Origin: Pantanalinema sp. GBBB05
Lineage (GTDB): Bacteria; Cyanobacteriota; Cyanobacteriia; Leptolyngbyales; Leptolyngbyaceae
NCBI GenBank assembly: GCA_016743235.1
Contig: VRZD01000007.1
Location: forward strand, 156,282-220,281
Direction of reading: 5' to 3'
Length of the DNA: 64,000 nucleotides
In this document: piece after piece, positions 37,662-47,273 of the stretch
How positions within the stretch are numbered: the stretch's first letter is position 1
Layout of the letters: every line of letters starts with the position of its first letter
Translations under genes and position numbers: made by a program
The notes under the pieces: generated by a model
Told to the model about the DNA's origin: nothing
What the model saw: the letters and a program-made list of their open reading frames with translations, nothing else
Database searches by the model: none

Positions 37662-38546
37662 GTGGTAGATTTCGGACGAGTTCTCACAGCATTGGTCACC
37701 CCATTCCATGAGGATGGTAGTGTTAACTATGCAATGGCAGAAAAACTGGCGGCACATCTCGCTGCTCAGGGAACGGATGCCTTTGTAGTTTGCGGAACAA
37801 CGGGTGAATCTCCTACTCTCACTTGGGATGAGGAGCATGATCTGTTTCGGGTGGTGCAACAGGCTGTCGCGGGAAAGGCAAAGGTGATTGCCGGAACTGG
37901 ATCAAACTCCACCCATGAGGCGATCGAAGCGACCAAAAAAGCCGCTAAACTAGGGTTAGATGGATCGCTCCAGGTGGTGCCGTACTATAATAAGCCACCG
38001 CAAGCCGGTCTTTATCAACACTTTAAGACGATCGCAGAAGCTGTACCTGATTTACCGTTGATGTTGTACAACATTCCGGGTCGGACAGGGCAGAATCTTC
38101 AACCGGAAACAGTGATTCGCCTGGCTGAGATTCCGAATATTGTGGCAATTAAAGAAGCGACCGGCAGTTTAGACCAAGCCAGCCAAATCCGCTGTGCCAC
38201 ATCGCCGGAGTTTGCGATTTACTCGGGAGATGATTCATTGACCTTGCCGCTTTTGGCGATCGGGGCGACGGGGGTTGTGAGTGTTGCCAGTCATCTGGTG
38301 GGAACCCACTTACAGCATATGATTCAGGCATTTGCCACTGGGGATCCGCAAACGGCAACCCAAATTCATCTCAAATTGTTTCCATTGTTTAAAGCATTGT
38401 TTGTCACCACCAATCCCATTCCGGTGAAAGCCGCCTTAAACCTGCAAGGGTGGCATGTTGGTTCTACTCGGCTACCTCTAGCTGACGCATCGGCTCAGCT
38501 GACTGAAACCTTACAGTCTGTCTTAACGGAATTATCCCTGCTGTGA
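37662..38546 (+). CDS. dapA: 4-hydroxy-tetrahydrodipicolinate synthase
   Basis: A 294-residue TIM-barrel that condenses pyruvate with aspartate semialdehyde. The Schiff-base lysine is in VAIKEATGS and the catalytic tyrosine in [17 protein letters not shown] is the substrate loop. The start is GTG 37662 (MVDFGRV). It directly uses the product of the upstream asd gene, and the asd-dapA-rnj order is one I recall from other cyanobacteria. Confidence 0.95.
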   Translation: MVDFGRVLTALVTPFHEDGSVNYAMAEKLAAHLAAQGTDAFVVCGTTGESPTLTWDEEHDLFRVVQQAVAGKAKVIAGTGSNSTHEAIEATKKAAKLGLDGSLQVVPYYNKPPQAGLYQHFKTIAEAVPDLPLMLYNIPGRTGQNLQPETVIRLAEIPNIVAIKEATGSLDQASQIRCATSPEFAIYSGDDSLTLPLLAIGATGVVSVASHLVGTHLQHMIQAFATGDPQTATQIHLKLFPLFKALFVTTNPIPVKAALNLQGWHVGSTRLPLADASAQLTETLQSVLTELSLL

Positions 38547-38612
38547 TCCGCAGACTGGTTAGTCTATAGGCTTTCTGACAATTGAATAGTTCCCTTGGGT
38601 GATTTGTCCTCC

Positions 38613-38640
38613 GCTACTAGCCATCTGCTACTAGCCATCT
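38613..38640 (+). repeat. Two tandem copies of a 14-mer
   Basis: GCTACTAGCCATCT occurs twice head to tail (38613-38626 and 38627-38640) in the dapA-rnj spacer. It is a minor spacer repeat with no assigned role. Confidence 0.7.
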
Positions 38641-38755
38641 GCCTTCAGTTGTGAGTAATTCTCAACAACGAATGGCAATAGCCCGATCTACCCAGCTAAT
38701 TTGCGATTGAACGAACATTGTTCTCATTTTCTAAACCTTTCGACTGAAATAACTC

Positions 38756-40519
38756 ATGACCCAATCAAATTCTGTACCAACCCTAAAAATTATTCCCTTA
38801 GGTGGACTCCACGAAATTGGTAAAAATACCTGCGTATTTGAGATTAATGATGAAATTGTCTTACTTGATGCTGGGTTAGCTTTTCCCACGGATGGAATGC
38901 ATGGGGTCAATATCGTGTTACCGGATATGACCTATTTGCGGGAAAATCGCCACAAAATCAAAGGCATGATTGTCACCCATGGACATGAAGATCATATTGG
39001 GGGCATCCCGTTCCACTTAAAGCAGTTTGATATTCCGGTCATCTATGGACCCCGGTTAGCGATGGCCTTGCTAGAAGGCAAGCTGGAAGAAGCGGGAGTT
39101 GCCGATCGCACGGAACTAAGAACGGTTCGTCCTCGCGATATTGTCCGTATTGGCACCTCCTTTTTTGTGGAATTTATCCGCAATACGCACTCGATTGCAG
39201 ATAGCTTTACTGTGGCAATCCGTACACCTGTGGGTGTGGTGATCCATACGGGTGATTTTAAGATTGACCATACTCCAGTCGATGGTGAAGTGTTCGATTT
39301 CCAACGCTTGGCTGAGTATGGCGAGCAGGGCGTTCACTGTTTAATTAGTGACTCGACGAATTCGGAGATCCCTGGATTTACTCCGTCCGAACGATCGGTT
39401 TATCCCAATCTCGATCGCGTTTTTGGTCAAGCAACTGGACGTTTACTGGTAACCACCTTTGCCTCGTCGGTGCACCGATTAAACATGGTGCTGGAGTTGG
39501 CAAAAAAACACGATCGGGTCGTGTCAGTGTTGGGGCGATCAATGCTCAATGTGATTGCGCATGCCCGTAACTTAGGCTATGTCAAGTGTGAGGATGAACT
39601 CCTCCAGCCACTGAATGCTATCCATAAACTGCCAGAGCATAAAGTCCTGATTTTAACGACCGGCTCTCAGGGTGAACCGTTGTCGGCATTAACTCGAATT
39701 GCGAATAACGAACATCGCCAAATTAAAATTCGCCCTGGGGATACAGTGGTGTTTTCGGCCAACCCGATTCCGGGCAACACGATCGCTGTCGTCAACACGA
39801 TCGATAAGTTGATGATGCAGGGCGCTAAGGTGATCTATGGACGCGAACAGGGCATCCACGTCTCTGGTCATGGCTGTCAAGAAGATCAAAAGTTGATGAT
39901 TGGGTTAACCCGTCCCAAGTTTTTCTTGCCAGTCCATGGAGAACACCGAATGCTCGTGAAGCATTCCCAAACGGCGCAAAGCATGGGCATTCCAGCCGAA
40001 AATATGGTGATTATCGACAATGGAGATGTGGTGGAACTGACAACCACCAGTATTAAGGCAGCCGGTAAAGTGCCTTCAGGCATTGAACTGGTGGATGCTT
40101 CGCGTTCTGGCGTAGTCAACGATCGCGTTTTGAAGGAACGGCAACAACTGGCTGAGGATGGTGTGGTGACAATCGCTGCCACCCTAGACTGGGCAGGAAC
40201 GCTGTTATCCAAGCCCCAAGTGCATTTACGGGGTGTAGTATCGTCACTAGACCCAGCTCGTTTGCAGGAAAAGACGCAAGACACGGTCACTAATGTTTTG
40301 CGGGATCGGTGGACTGAGTTTGCCCGTCCCTTCGGGGATGAGCGCCTGGAAGTGGATTGGGATGGCTTACGCTATCAGATTGAACGAGAACTGATCAAAA
40401 TGCTCCGGCGTGAATTCCAGAGTAATCCCCTGCTGGTGTTCCTCTTGCAGCATTCCGAAGAGCCATTTGTCCAAGCGCCAGGTCTGTTGCCTAGAACGGC
40501 TGAAGCGATCGCATCTTAG
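38756..40519 (+). CDS. rnj: Ribonuclease J
   Basis: A 587-residue beta-CASP metallo-beta-lactamase RNase with endonuclease and 5'-3' exonuclease activities in mRNA decay and rRNA maturation. The metal site HGHEDH is at residues 75-80. Other visible motifs are the TGDFKID and SDSTNSEIPG blocks, the SGHG segment and the PVHGEHRM segment. The C-terminal RNase J domain is complete. It follows dapA by about 210 bases, so it may be in the same transcript or have its own promoter. Confidence 0.95.
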   Translation: MTQSNSVPTLKIIPLGGLHEIGKNTCVFEINDEIVLLDAGLAFPTDGMHGVNIVLPDMTYLRENRHKIKGMIVTHGHEDHIGGIPFHLKQFDIPVIYGPRLAMALLEGKLEEAGVADRTELRTVRPRDIVRIGTSFFVEFIRNTHSIADSFTVAIRTPVGVVIHTGDFKIDHTPVDGEVFDFQRLAEYGEQGVHCLISDSTNSEIPGFTPSERSVYPNLDRVFGQATGRLLVTTFASSVHRLNMVLELAKKHDRVVSVLGRSMLNVIAHARNLGYVKCEDELLQPLNAIHKLPEHKVLILTTGSQGEPLSALTRIANNEHRQIKIRPGDTVVFSANPIPGNTIAVVNTIDKLMMQGAKVIYGREQGIHVSGHGCQEDQKLMIGLTRPKFFLPVHGEHRMLVKHSQTAQSMGIPAENMVIIDNGDVVELTTTSIKAAGKVPSGIELVDASRSGVVNDRVLKERQQLAEDGVVTIAATLDWAGTLLSKPQVHLRGVVSSLDPARLQEKTQDTVTNVLRDRWTEFARPFGDERLEVDWDGLRYQIERELIKMLRREFQSNPLLVFLLQHSEEPFVQAPGLLPRTAEAIAS

Positions 40520-40552
40520 AGCGTAGCGACGGTTGTCTCAATAGAGTCTGAT

Positions 40553-40589
40553 AGAGGATAGGCGGAACTAATACTTTTTTCTATCCTCT
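40553..40589. terminator. Hairpin between convergent rnj and a small gene
   Basis: A 9-bp stem (40553-40561 with 40581-40589) with a 19-base loop containing a T6 run. It lies between the rnj stop and the stop of a minus-strand gene, so it may serve both. The loop is large, hence moderate confidence. Confidence 0.45.
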
Positions 40590-40603
40590 TCGTTTGTTAG
40601 TGC

Positions 40604-40813
40604 TTAGGAGGCAACGGCGATCGCTTGCTCATGGAGTTCCCGTGATTCCTGTCGTACAACACCCGAAATCACGGCTTTTTGCAACACCATAAACGCTTTT
40701 AGATCGTGGGCATCGTATTTAGTTTTTAATAGCTGGCGCAGCTTATCTTCTGCCTCTAATGATAGATACCCGCTTGCCAGAGACTCTTTAACGATTTCAC
40801 GGATTAGTAACAT
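40604..40813 (-). CDS. Small helical protein of unknown function, 69 residues
   Basis: A 69-residue soluble protein, charged and helical by eye (LSLEAEDKLRQLLKTKYDAHDL, KAFMVLQKAVISG). I do not recognise a named family, although it resembles short conserved cyanobacterial proteins. ATG 40811-40813 has only a weak AGGG upstream. It stands alone, convergent with rnj and followed upstream by a long non-coding stretch. Confidence 0.6.
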   Translation of the reverse strand: MLLIREIVKESLASGYLSLEAEDKLRQLLKTKYDAHDLKAFMVLQKAVISGVVRQESRELHEQAIAVAS

Positions 40814-41230
40814 TGCACTACCCTGACCAGTTGAGCAATTGTGGCAGACTTTGTATTGAGACGATGAAGCTAGCTGATGCTTAACGTTGCTGCTTCGTCG
40901 TTCTCTACAACTTAATGATTGTTAAACAAATTTGCGGTAATTCAGGGAACAGGATTTATATTAGCGTACGTGAATCTACTGTATGCTGTCAAATATTTAA
41001 CGAAGTGTAATCAAGATTACTAAACCGTTCAGAATCTTCAAAAGCTTCCCTACTATGACCTGTTGTCAGGTTGCCTACCTATACTGTTTGTTAATTAACA
41101 AGAAGCTATCAGTAGCAGATGTAATGAATCAGCTCGAGGATCTCCGGGAAATCTCAGGGGGTGTTTGTAGGTCCAAAAAATGAGGCAGCAGTTGTTGAAA
41201 TGCTCGATTAGGCAGTTCTAACGGTTGATC
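40814..41230. other. Intergenic region downstream of surE
   Basis: About 420 AT-rich bases. It should hold the promoter of the 69-residue gene. The surE frame stays open for 32 codons past its stop (41228 down to about 41133), which is likely chance. No RNA gene or repeat recognised. Confidence 0.5.
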
Positions 41231-41917
41231 CTAAAGCCGCAGTTGGGTAATGGCGATCTGTCCAGAAAAACAAACCTCGACATCAGTACCTGGATCACGA
41301 GGACGTTGGGCATAGTTGCCAGCATAGTAGAACCGATCGCCCTCGATTCGGTAATCAATTGGTAGTGGCTGTATACAGGCAGAACAGAATACAGGTTCTG
41401 GCATGCTTGCCTCAGGTAGTAGATGCGGCAGGTTAACATTCCAGAAAGTGCCTGATTCCGGTGGGCGATCAAATAATTTAGCTAAAACCTGGGTGGTTAA
41501 CTGAGCCGCTAATTCCCAATCAATGGCTCGTTTGCCCTGGCGATACTGAGAAATTGCGATACCCCTGATCCCATGGAGTGTGGCTTCCCGGACAGCGGCT
41601 ACTGTCCCGGAAATATAGGCATCGGCTCCTAGGTTAGCGCCAGCATTGATCCCCGATAGTACCCATTGCACCTCGGGATACAAATGGCTGATCGCCAAGC
41701 GCACACAGTCAGCCGGTGTTCCTGCGATCGCAAATTCACTGTCTGATCTTGTTTCTACCTGAATTGCCTCTGTTGTGGTGACCTGATGGCTACAGCCGGA
41801 AAGATGTGCTTGTGGCGCAATCATGACCACTTGATCACTAAAAGGTTGGACGGCTTGAACTAAGGCTTGAATGCCCGGAGCATCGATACCATCATCGTTA
41901 GTTAGAACTAGAAGCAT
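41231..41917 (-). CDS. surE: 5'/3'-nucleotidase SurE
   Basis: A 228-residue metal-dependent nucleotidase acting on nucleoside 5'- and 3'-monophosphates. The N-terminal metal site TNDDG (residues 6-10), the LSGCSH segment near 40 and SGINAGANLG near 90 match the family. Length is slightly shorter than E. coli SurE, normal for cyanobacteria. It starts 24 bases after the debranching-type gene, so the two probably form an operon. Confidence 0.94.
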   Translation of the reverse strand: MLLVLTNDDGIDAPGIQALVQAVQPFSDQVVMIAPQAHLSGCSHQVTTTEAIQVETRSDSEFAIAGTPADCVRLAISHLYPEVQWVLSGINAGANLGADAYISGTVAAVREATLHGIRGIAISQYRQGKRAIDWELAAQLTTQVLAKLFDRPPESGTFWNVNLPHLLPEASMPEPVFCSACIQPLPIDYRIEGDRFYYAGNYAQRPRDPGTDVEVCFSGQIAITQLRL

Positions 41918-41941
41918 AGAGAGAAGATAGTTGGTTAGTGA

Positions 41942-43963
41942 TTACTGCTCTGTGGTTAACCAGCGAATCAGTTCGGCAATCGGTTGGGCTTGGGCGATCG
42001 CGCCTCTAGGTTGATGGGGGAAATCGCCATCAAAAATTTCGGAAATCTGCTGGAAACAAACCTGTGCTTGGAAGTGATGCTGTAAGGGTTGTAGCTCGAT
42101 CGGGAGTGGGGTATCAGTGCCATAAAAGCGGTGCCAGCTCCGGAGAAACACACCTAATAAGCCACTCCAAGCACTGCCCTGATGGTATGCCCGATCGCGC
42201 TGCCAGGGCGTCCCTTCACAACGACCAATGTAAGCTGGATCGCTGGGAGCAAGACTGCGCAAGCCATAAGGGGTAAGCAGTCGATCGCGGGCAACCTGTA
42301 AAATCTGACGGGCTTGCTCTGGTGTAAAGCCACAGTGATAGACAGAAATGGCGATTACAGCATTAGGACGAATGGTGTGATCCAATTGATCGTCAGGCGC
42401 GATGCGATCAAATAAGTACTCTAACCGACTATGCCAAAACTTGTGTAGGGATAGCTTAACTTGCTCAGCTTGCTGAGTATACCGTCTTGCCTGATTTTGC
42501 AGTTTATCAGCCTCGATCGCGCTCGAACTGTTGGCTAATCGAGCTGCCCATTGACTCGCCCAACATAACGCTGAATACCAAAGTGCATTGATTTCCACGG
42601 GCTTGCCATGTCGAGGAGTTATAGGTTTACCATCAACGATCGTATCCATCCAGGTTAGCGCTACATTGGCATCGTCCCAAGTAAGCAGCCCATCAGAGGC
42701 ATCCACGCGAATATTATGTAATGTGCCAGCTGTAAACGCTTTATAAATTTGCTTGACCACAGAATATTCAGCTGCCAGAAACTCCCAATCCTGAGTCGCT
42801 TCAAGATAGAGTCCCAACGTTTCAATCCACCAGAGAGAGCAATCTAAACTGCGGTAGACCGGATCATTGCCGTTGACTGGCAACACATTGGGAATTAATC
42901 CTTGCCAGCAAAATCTCCCCAGGCGCTCCAGTAGATTGCGGGCTAGCGAGAACCGTTTTGTTGCCAGAGTTAACCCCGGCAGTGCCAGCAGACTATCCCG
43001 ACTCCGCTCCCCAAACCAGGGATATCCGGCAATGATACTGGTTTGAGTGCGATCGTCAGGATAAACGATGAATTGGTCACTGGCTTTCAGGAGGTCTGTT
43101 ACTGGAATTGAGGAGAGGGGAGGGCAAAGCTCCGGCTGTAGTAAGGGTGCGAAGGTTGTGGCTAAACGGTCCTGTTCTGCCTTAAGGGCACGATCGAACG
43201 TTTGGGCATCTAAAGACTCTAAAGCCGTAGTTAGTAAACCAACACATGCCTCAAGCGTGACAGATTCTCCGGGCTGTAACAACACACTCAAGTAACCTGG
43301 ACTGTACAAGTCTTCCAAGCAATGTAGACCCCTTCGGGCTTCTTCGGGATAGTAGTAACTCCAGTACCACACTGAATCGGGGTGATAATGTCCCTGACTC
43401 CAGCGTAACTGCCAGGGAATCCCAATAGTAGTGGCGGTTAAGGCTTGGAGGAAGACGTGCTGAGAACTAATAATTTGGGAAAACGATAATCCAGGAGATT
43501 GTTGCTGGTGTTCATGCTGGTCGCGATCGGCAATGAGGGGGCGTAATCGCAATACGGCGGCTTCGTTGCCTTGATAGGTGTAGTGGATGAGGAGGTGATG
43601 GCGGGATGAAGGCGATGAGACTGAACTAGACGGCATGAGTAGCTGGCGACGCAGTTGCCAATTGTCGGGTTGCCCCCAAGTCCAGGTGGGTACAGGATTT
43701 AGCTCAAAGGATTGTAGGAGTTGATACCCCAGCGGCTCGACTTGTTCGCTAGCCCAAAAATTAGTTCCTAGGGCAAATCCTTGACCAGCAATCTCTAGGC
43801 TGGCCTCTAAATGAGACAGTAGCAGCGATCGTTGACCGGGAAACTGTGGGGCGGCGAGCAGCCAACCGTGATAGGTGCGGGTGCGGGCATCACAAACTGT
43901 GCCACTGGCAAAACTGCCCAAACCATTAGTGAGTAACCATTCCCGTGTATCTAAATCATCCAT
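41942..43963 (-). CDS. Glycogen debranching enzyme-like amylo-alpha-1,6-glucosidase
   Basis: A 673-residue protein with the two-part layout of bacterial glycogen-debranching-type glycosidases: an N-terminal beta-rich domain (EWLLTNGLGSFASGTV, RTYHGWLLA) and a C-terminal (alpha/alpha)6 domain containing FGERSRDSLLALPGL, EINALWYSALCW and RDRAYHQGSAW. It would hydrolyse alpha-1,6 branch glucose in glycogen or related glucans. ATG 43961-43963 is chosen; a TTG seven codons upstream is possible. It lies upstream of surE in the same direction. Confidence 0.88.
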   Translation of the reverse strand: MDDLDTREWLLTNGLGSFASGTVCDARTRTYHGWLLAAPQFPGQRSLLLSHLEASLEIAGQGFALGTNFWASEQVEPLGYQLLQSFELNPVPTWTWGQPDNWQLRRQLLMPSSSVSSPSSRHHLLIHYTYQGNEAAVLRLRPLIADRDQHEHQQQSPGLSFSQIISSQHVFLQALTATTIGIPWQLRWSQGHYHPDSVWYWSYYYPEEARRGLHCLEDLYSPGYLSVLLQPGESVTLEACVGLLTTALESLDAQTFDRALKAEQDRLATTFAPLLQPELCPPLSSIPVTDLLKASDQFIVYPDDRTQTSIIAGYPWFGERSRDSLLALPGLTLATKRFSLARNLLERLGRFCWQGLIPNVLPVNGNDPVYRSLDCSLWWIETLGLYLEATQDWEFLAAEYSVVKQIYKAFTAGTLHNIRVDASDGLLTWDDANVALTWMDTIVDGKPITPRHGKPVEINALWYSALCWASQWAARLANSSSAIEADKLQNQARRYTQQAEQVKLSLHKFWHSRLEYLFDRIAPDDQLDHTIRPNAVIAISVYHCGFTPEQARQILQVARDRLLTPYGLRSLAPSDPAYIGRCEGTPWQRDRAYHQGSAWSGLLGVFLRSWHRFYGTDTPLPIELQPLQHHFQAQVCFQQISEIFDGDFPHQPRGAIAQAQPIAELIRWLTTEQ

Positions 43964-44121
43964 TTGCCCAGAAATCTTACTCAAAATCGTTATGAGTATG
44001 ATATAGTCGTAACAGTTCGTAAGGCATTCAGTCTATCGCCCTAACCCGTAGATATGGTACTGAACTGACCTTACTGTTTGCACGATTAGGAACGCACCCA
44101 TTCAAAGGAGACTATCATCCC

Positions 44122-44724
44122 ATGACCCACCACAACGAAGGATGCCTGAGAGTTGGTCAAGCCGCACCCGACTTCACGGCTACGGCAGTTGTTGATCAAG
44201 AATTCAAGACCATCAAGCTGTCTGACTATCGTGGCAAGTACGTGGTTCTGTTTTTCTATCCTCTCGACTTCACCTTTGTTTGTCCGACCGAAATCACGGC
44301 TTTTAGCGATCGCTACGAGGAATTCAAGCAAATCAACACGGAAGTTCTTGGCGTTTCAGTTGACAGCGAATTCTCTCACTTGGCCTGGATTCAGACCGAT
44401 CGTAAGTCCGGTGGCGTCGGCGACCTCAACTATCCCCTAGTGTCTGATATCAAGAAAGAAATCAGTACCGCTTACAACGTCTTGACGGATGACGGAATTG
44501 CCCTACGTGGTCTATTCATCATTGACAAAGATGGCACCATCCAACATGCCACGATCAACAACCTGGCATTTGGTCGCAGTGTGGATGAAACCCTCCGTAC
44601 TCTACAAGCCATCCAGTATGTGCAGTCTCATCCCGATGAAGTCTGCCCCGCTGGCTGGAAGCCCGGAGATGCCACGATGAACCCCGACCCCGTGAAGTCG
44701 AAAGATTACTTCGCAGCAGTGTAA
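44122..44724 (+). CDS. Typical 2-Cys peroxiredoxin
   Basis: A 200-residue thioredoxin-dependent peroxidase that detoxifies H2O2 and organic peroxides. The peroxidatic Cys54 is in FVCPTE and the resolving Cys175 in EVCPAGW. It also has GGVG (97-100) and a C-terminal YF (196-197), the pair linked to over-oxidation sensitivity in eukaryotic-type enzymes. AAAGGAG lies upstream of the ATG at 44122. A strong intrinsic terminator follows, so it is probably monocistronic. Confidence 0.95.
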   Translation: MTHHNEGCLRVGQAAPDFTATAVVDQEFKTIKLSDYRGKYVVLFFYPLDFTFVCPTEITAFSDRYEEFKQINTEVLGVSVDSEFSHLAWIQTDRKSGGVGDLNYPLVSDIKKEISTAYNVLTDDGIALRGLFIIDKDGTIQHATINNLAFGRSVDETLRTLQAIQYVQSHPDEVCPAGWKPGDATMNPDPVKSKDYFAAV

Positions 44725-44764
44725 TCGCGGATCATCTATATCTATCGTCGGTCATCTAGTTTTG

Positions 44765-44799
44765 AGGGTGTGTTCATCTCCGTGTAACACACCCTTTTT
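44765..44799 (+). terminator. Intrinsic terminator of the peroxiredoxin gene
   Basis: A perfect 10-bp stem (44765-44774 with 44786-44795), an 11-base loop, and a T5 run at 44795-44799. It starts 41 bases after the peroxiredoxin stop. Classic rho-independent form. Confidence 0.9.
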
Positions 44800-44931
44800 G
44801 TTTGCCTCTGTTTCAACATGACTACAACTCATAAATAATGTCATGAAGCTGAATAGGCTGAGACTCAAGCCTACGTTAAGGTATATGAAGTAGTTAGGTT
44901 CGATGCCGTTATTCTCAATTTTGTGTTGTCT

Positions 44932-45474
44932 ATGCTTACGTCTACAGACTTTAGCGGGCTGATCAACGATCGCTTTGTCCAAAACTTTCTCCCGATTCCC
45001 GCGACGAATACGTTAAGTCAGGGAATGCTGACTCCCAATTTTGAATTGCTGGATGTTACTCATAATCAAACGGTGAAATTAGCCGACTATCGGGGCGAAG
45101 TGCCAATCATTCTGGCGTTCACGCGGATTTTTACTGAGAAACAATATTGTCCCTTTTGCTATCCCCACATCAAAGAGCTGAACGATCGCTATGACGAATT
45201 CCGTGATCGAGATGTAGAACTGTGGATGATTACCAGTACCGATGAGCGTCAAAGTAAAACGGTGGTGCAGGACTTGGGCTTAAAAATGCCGTTGTTAATT
45301 GATCCCAGTTGTCGGGCGTTCCGGTTGTATCAAACGGGGCAGGCATTGGGCGCACCCCTACCCGCTCAATTTGTTTTAGACGATCGCGGTCGGCTTCAGT
45401 ACAAACATTTGTTTTCTTTTCTGGATCACAATGCCAGTGTCGATCGGTTGCTAGAGGTAGTGGATCAGCTTTAA
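44932..45474 (+). CDS. Peroxiredoxin-like (AhpC/TSA) redoxin
   Basis: A 180-residue thioredoxin-fold protein. The fold is shown by TPNFELLDVTHNQTVKLADYRG near the start and the central CPFC motif in EKQYCPFC, followed by PHIKELNDRYDEF. The active-site spacing differs from standard peroxiredoxins, where a PxxxTxxC motif is expected. It may be a peroxiredoxin-like reductase or a thiol-disulfide protein. ATG 44932 is preferred over GTG 44923. It follows the 2-Cys peroxiredoxin but is separated from it by a terminator. Confidence 0.8.
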   Translation: MLTSTDFSGLINDRFVQNFLPIPATNTLSQGMLTPNFELLDVTHNQTVKLADYRGEVPIILAFTRIFTEKQYCPFCYPHIKELNDRYDEFRDRDVELWMITSTDERQSKTVVQDLGLKMPLLIDPSCRAFRLYQTGQALGAPLPAQFVLDDRGRLQYKHLFSFLDHNASVDRLLEVVDQL

Positions 45475-45579
45475 GCGAGGGGCATTAGAGCCTTATTAAG
45501 ATCCAGTTTGGCGTGACTCACCTCTGTCCGGGCAGAGATTCTATACACTGTTAACGGAGCATGAGTCACGGGGGGAATC

Positions 45580-47208
45580 ATGGTGCGTCGATTGACAACC
45601 ATTGCGGGTCTGCGCTGTTATCTAGATTTACACAGATCGAGTCAACCGCCATCGAGAGAATACGAAGCCTCCCCGATCGGCGAAGTGTCTGCCGTCGGTC
45701 TAGTGCCCACAATGGGCGCTCTCCACGCCGGACACCTTAGTTTGATCCAACGAGCCCGCCGGGAAAACAAAATTGTTGTCGTCAGTATCTTTGTCAATCC
45801 GTTACAATTTGGTCCCCAAGAAGATTTTTCGCGCTACCCCCGCACCCTAGAACAGGATCAACAACTTTGTGAAGCCGCTGGAGTCGATGTCATCTTCGCT
45901 CCTAACCCCCAAGAAATGGGCATTAGCCAACTATCTACTTCCCCATCTTCCTCCTCCTCATCTCCCATTCCCCCCACCCAAGTTCTCCCCCCACTCCCCA
46001 TGACCTCTGGTCTTTGTGGTCGATCTCGAATTGGTCACTTTGAGGGCGTGGCGACGATCGTCACCAAATTATTGAATCTAGTCCAGCCCGATCGCGCGTA
46101 TTTTGGGCAGAAGGATGCTCAGCAATTAGCGATTATTCGGCGGTTTGTGGCGGATCTGAATCTACCGGTGGAAATTATTGGTTGCCCGATCGTCCGGGAA
46201 CCCAGTGGATTGGCATTAAGTTCACGCAATCAATATTTAACGACTGAACAGCGGAGTCAAGCGGCTATACTCTACAGAGGGCTAAAACGGGTTGAAGTCG
46301 CGTTCCAGGCGGGTGAACGTCTGAGCCATGCATTAATCAGCTTGGTCAAGGCTGAATTGGCAACGGTCGCCGAGATTGCCCCAGAGTATGTTGAGTTAGT
46401 AGATCCCACCACAATGCAACCCTTAGAAACTGTCGAAGATACTGGCTTGCTGGCTGTTGCCGCTCGTCTGGGTGCCACCCGGTTGATTGATAATGTGCTG
46501 CTATCCCATCGCCAACCGATCGTGGCGATCGATGGTCCGGCAGGAGCAGGTAAGTCCACCGTGGCTCGGTTAGTTGCCCAAACCCTAGGACTGTTGTATT
46601 TGGATACGGGAGCCATGTATCGCGCCCTGACCTGGTTGGTCTTACAGTCGGGAATTGCGGTGGATGATGAACCGGGTGTGGCGGAGTTAGTCAGCCAGTG
46701 TGAGATTGATCTGCAACGGCAGGATGAGTCGTCCGGTGATGTCACGCGTCCCTCGTTTAAAGTGTGGATTAACGGACAAGAGGTAACTCAGCAGATCCGG
46801 AATTTGGATGTGACTGCCAATGTCTCGGCGATCGCGGCGCAACCTGCTGTGCGGCAGGAATTAGTCCGACAACAGCGCCGTTACGGTCAGCATGGTGGCA
46901 TTGTGATCGAGGGGCGAGATATCGGCACGAATGTTTTCCCTGATGCCGAACTGAAGATTTATTTAACCGCTTCGGTGCAGGAACGGGCGCGTCGCCGCCA
47001 GTTAGATCTGAAAAATCAAGGTAAGGGCGATATTAGCCTGGATCAACTGGAACAAACGATTTTTGAGCGCGATCGTAAGGATAGTACCCGTACTCTCGCG
47101 CCCCTGAGAAAAGCGGTAGACGCGATCGAATTGCAAACCGACAATTACACGATCGCGGAAGTGGTCGAGCAAATTGTTCAACTCTACCAACGAGTCACTG
47201 AAGCTTAA
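45580..47208 (+). CDS. panC/cmk: Bifunctional pantoate-beta-alanine ligase / cytidylate kinase
   Basis: A 542-residue fusion typical of cyanobacteria. Residues 1-~305 are PanC (VPTMGALHAGHLSLIQRAR, YFGQKDAQQLAIIRR, SSRNQYL), making pantothenate from pantoate, beta-alanine and ATP. Residues ~310-540 are Cmk, with P-loop GPAGAGKST and EGRDIGTNVFPDA, phosphorylating CMP and dCMP. Two stretches are unusual within PanC: ~15 extra residues before VGLVPTMG, and a Ser/Pro-rich insertion at ~117-140. All the main catalytic motifs of both halves remain, so it should be functional. Confidence 0.94.
   Translation: MVRRLTTIAGLRCYLDLHRSSQPPSREYEASPIGEVSAVGLVPTMGALHAGHLSLIQRARRENKIVVVSIFVNPLQFGPQEDFSRYPRTLEQDQQLCEAAGVDVIFAPNPQEMGISQLSTSPSSSSSSPIPPTQVLPPLPMTSGLCGRSRIGHFEGVATIVTKLLNLVQPDRAYFGQKDAQQLAIIRRFVADLNLPVEIIGCPIVREPSGLALSSRNQYLTTEQRSQAAILYRGLKRVEVAFQAGERLSHALISLVKAELATVAEIAPEYVELVDPTTMQPLETVEDTGLLAVAARLGATRLIDNVLLSHRQPIVAIDGPAGAGKSTVARLVAQTLGLLYLDTGAMYRALTWLVLQSGIAVDDEPGVAELVSQCEIDLQRQDESSGDVTRPSFKVWINGQEVTQQIRNLDVTANVSAIAAQPAVRQELVRQQRRYGQHGGIVIEGRDIGTNVFPDAELKIYLTASVQERARRRQLDLKNQGKGDISLDQLEQTIFERDRKDSTRTLAPLRKAVDAIELQTDNYTIAEVVEQIVQLYQRVTEA
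45937..45999 (+). repeat. Pyrimidine-rich low-complexity insertion inside panC
   Basis: A nearly pure C/T stretch encoding a Ser/Pro-rich segment (STSPSSSSSS then PIPPTQVLPPLP). It interrupts PanC between FAPNPQEM and TSGLCG without breaking the frame. It looks like an interspersed spacer-type repeat captured in frame. Confidence 0.65.
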
Positions 47209-47237
47209 TCAGCAACTTCGTTGATTAATCGATTAAA

Positions 47238-47263
47238 AAAGGGGCGATATATATTGCCCCTTT
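47238..47263. terminator. Terminator between panC/cmk and Fd-GOGAT
   Basis: An 8-bp stem AAAGGGGC / GCCCCTTT (47238-47245 with 47256-47263). On the minus strand a TTTTTT run follows it, giving a good intrinsic terminator for the GOGAT gene. On the plus strand it sits 30 bases after the panC/cmk stop and can also serve that gene. Confidence 0.85.
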
Positions 47264-47273
47264 CTCAGTTCTA

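Noticed and set aside
41133..41230. Open frame continuing past the surE stop
   Set aside because: SurE is already full length; 32 open codons are within chance expectation and the tail shows no conserved feature.
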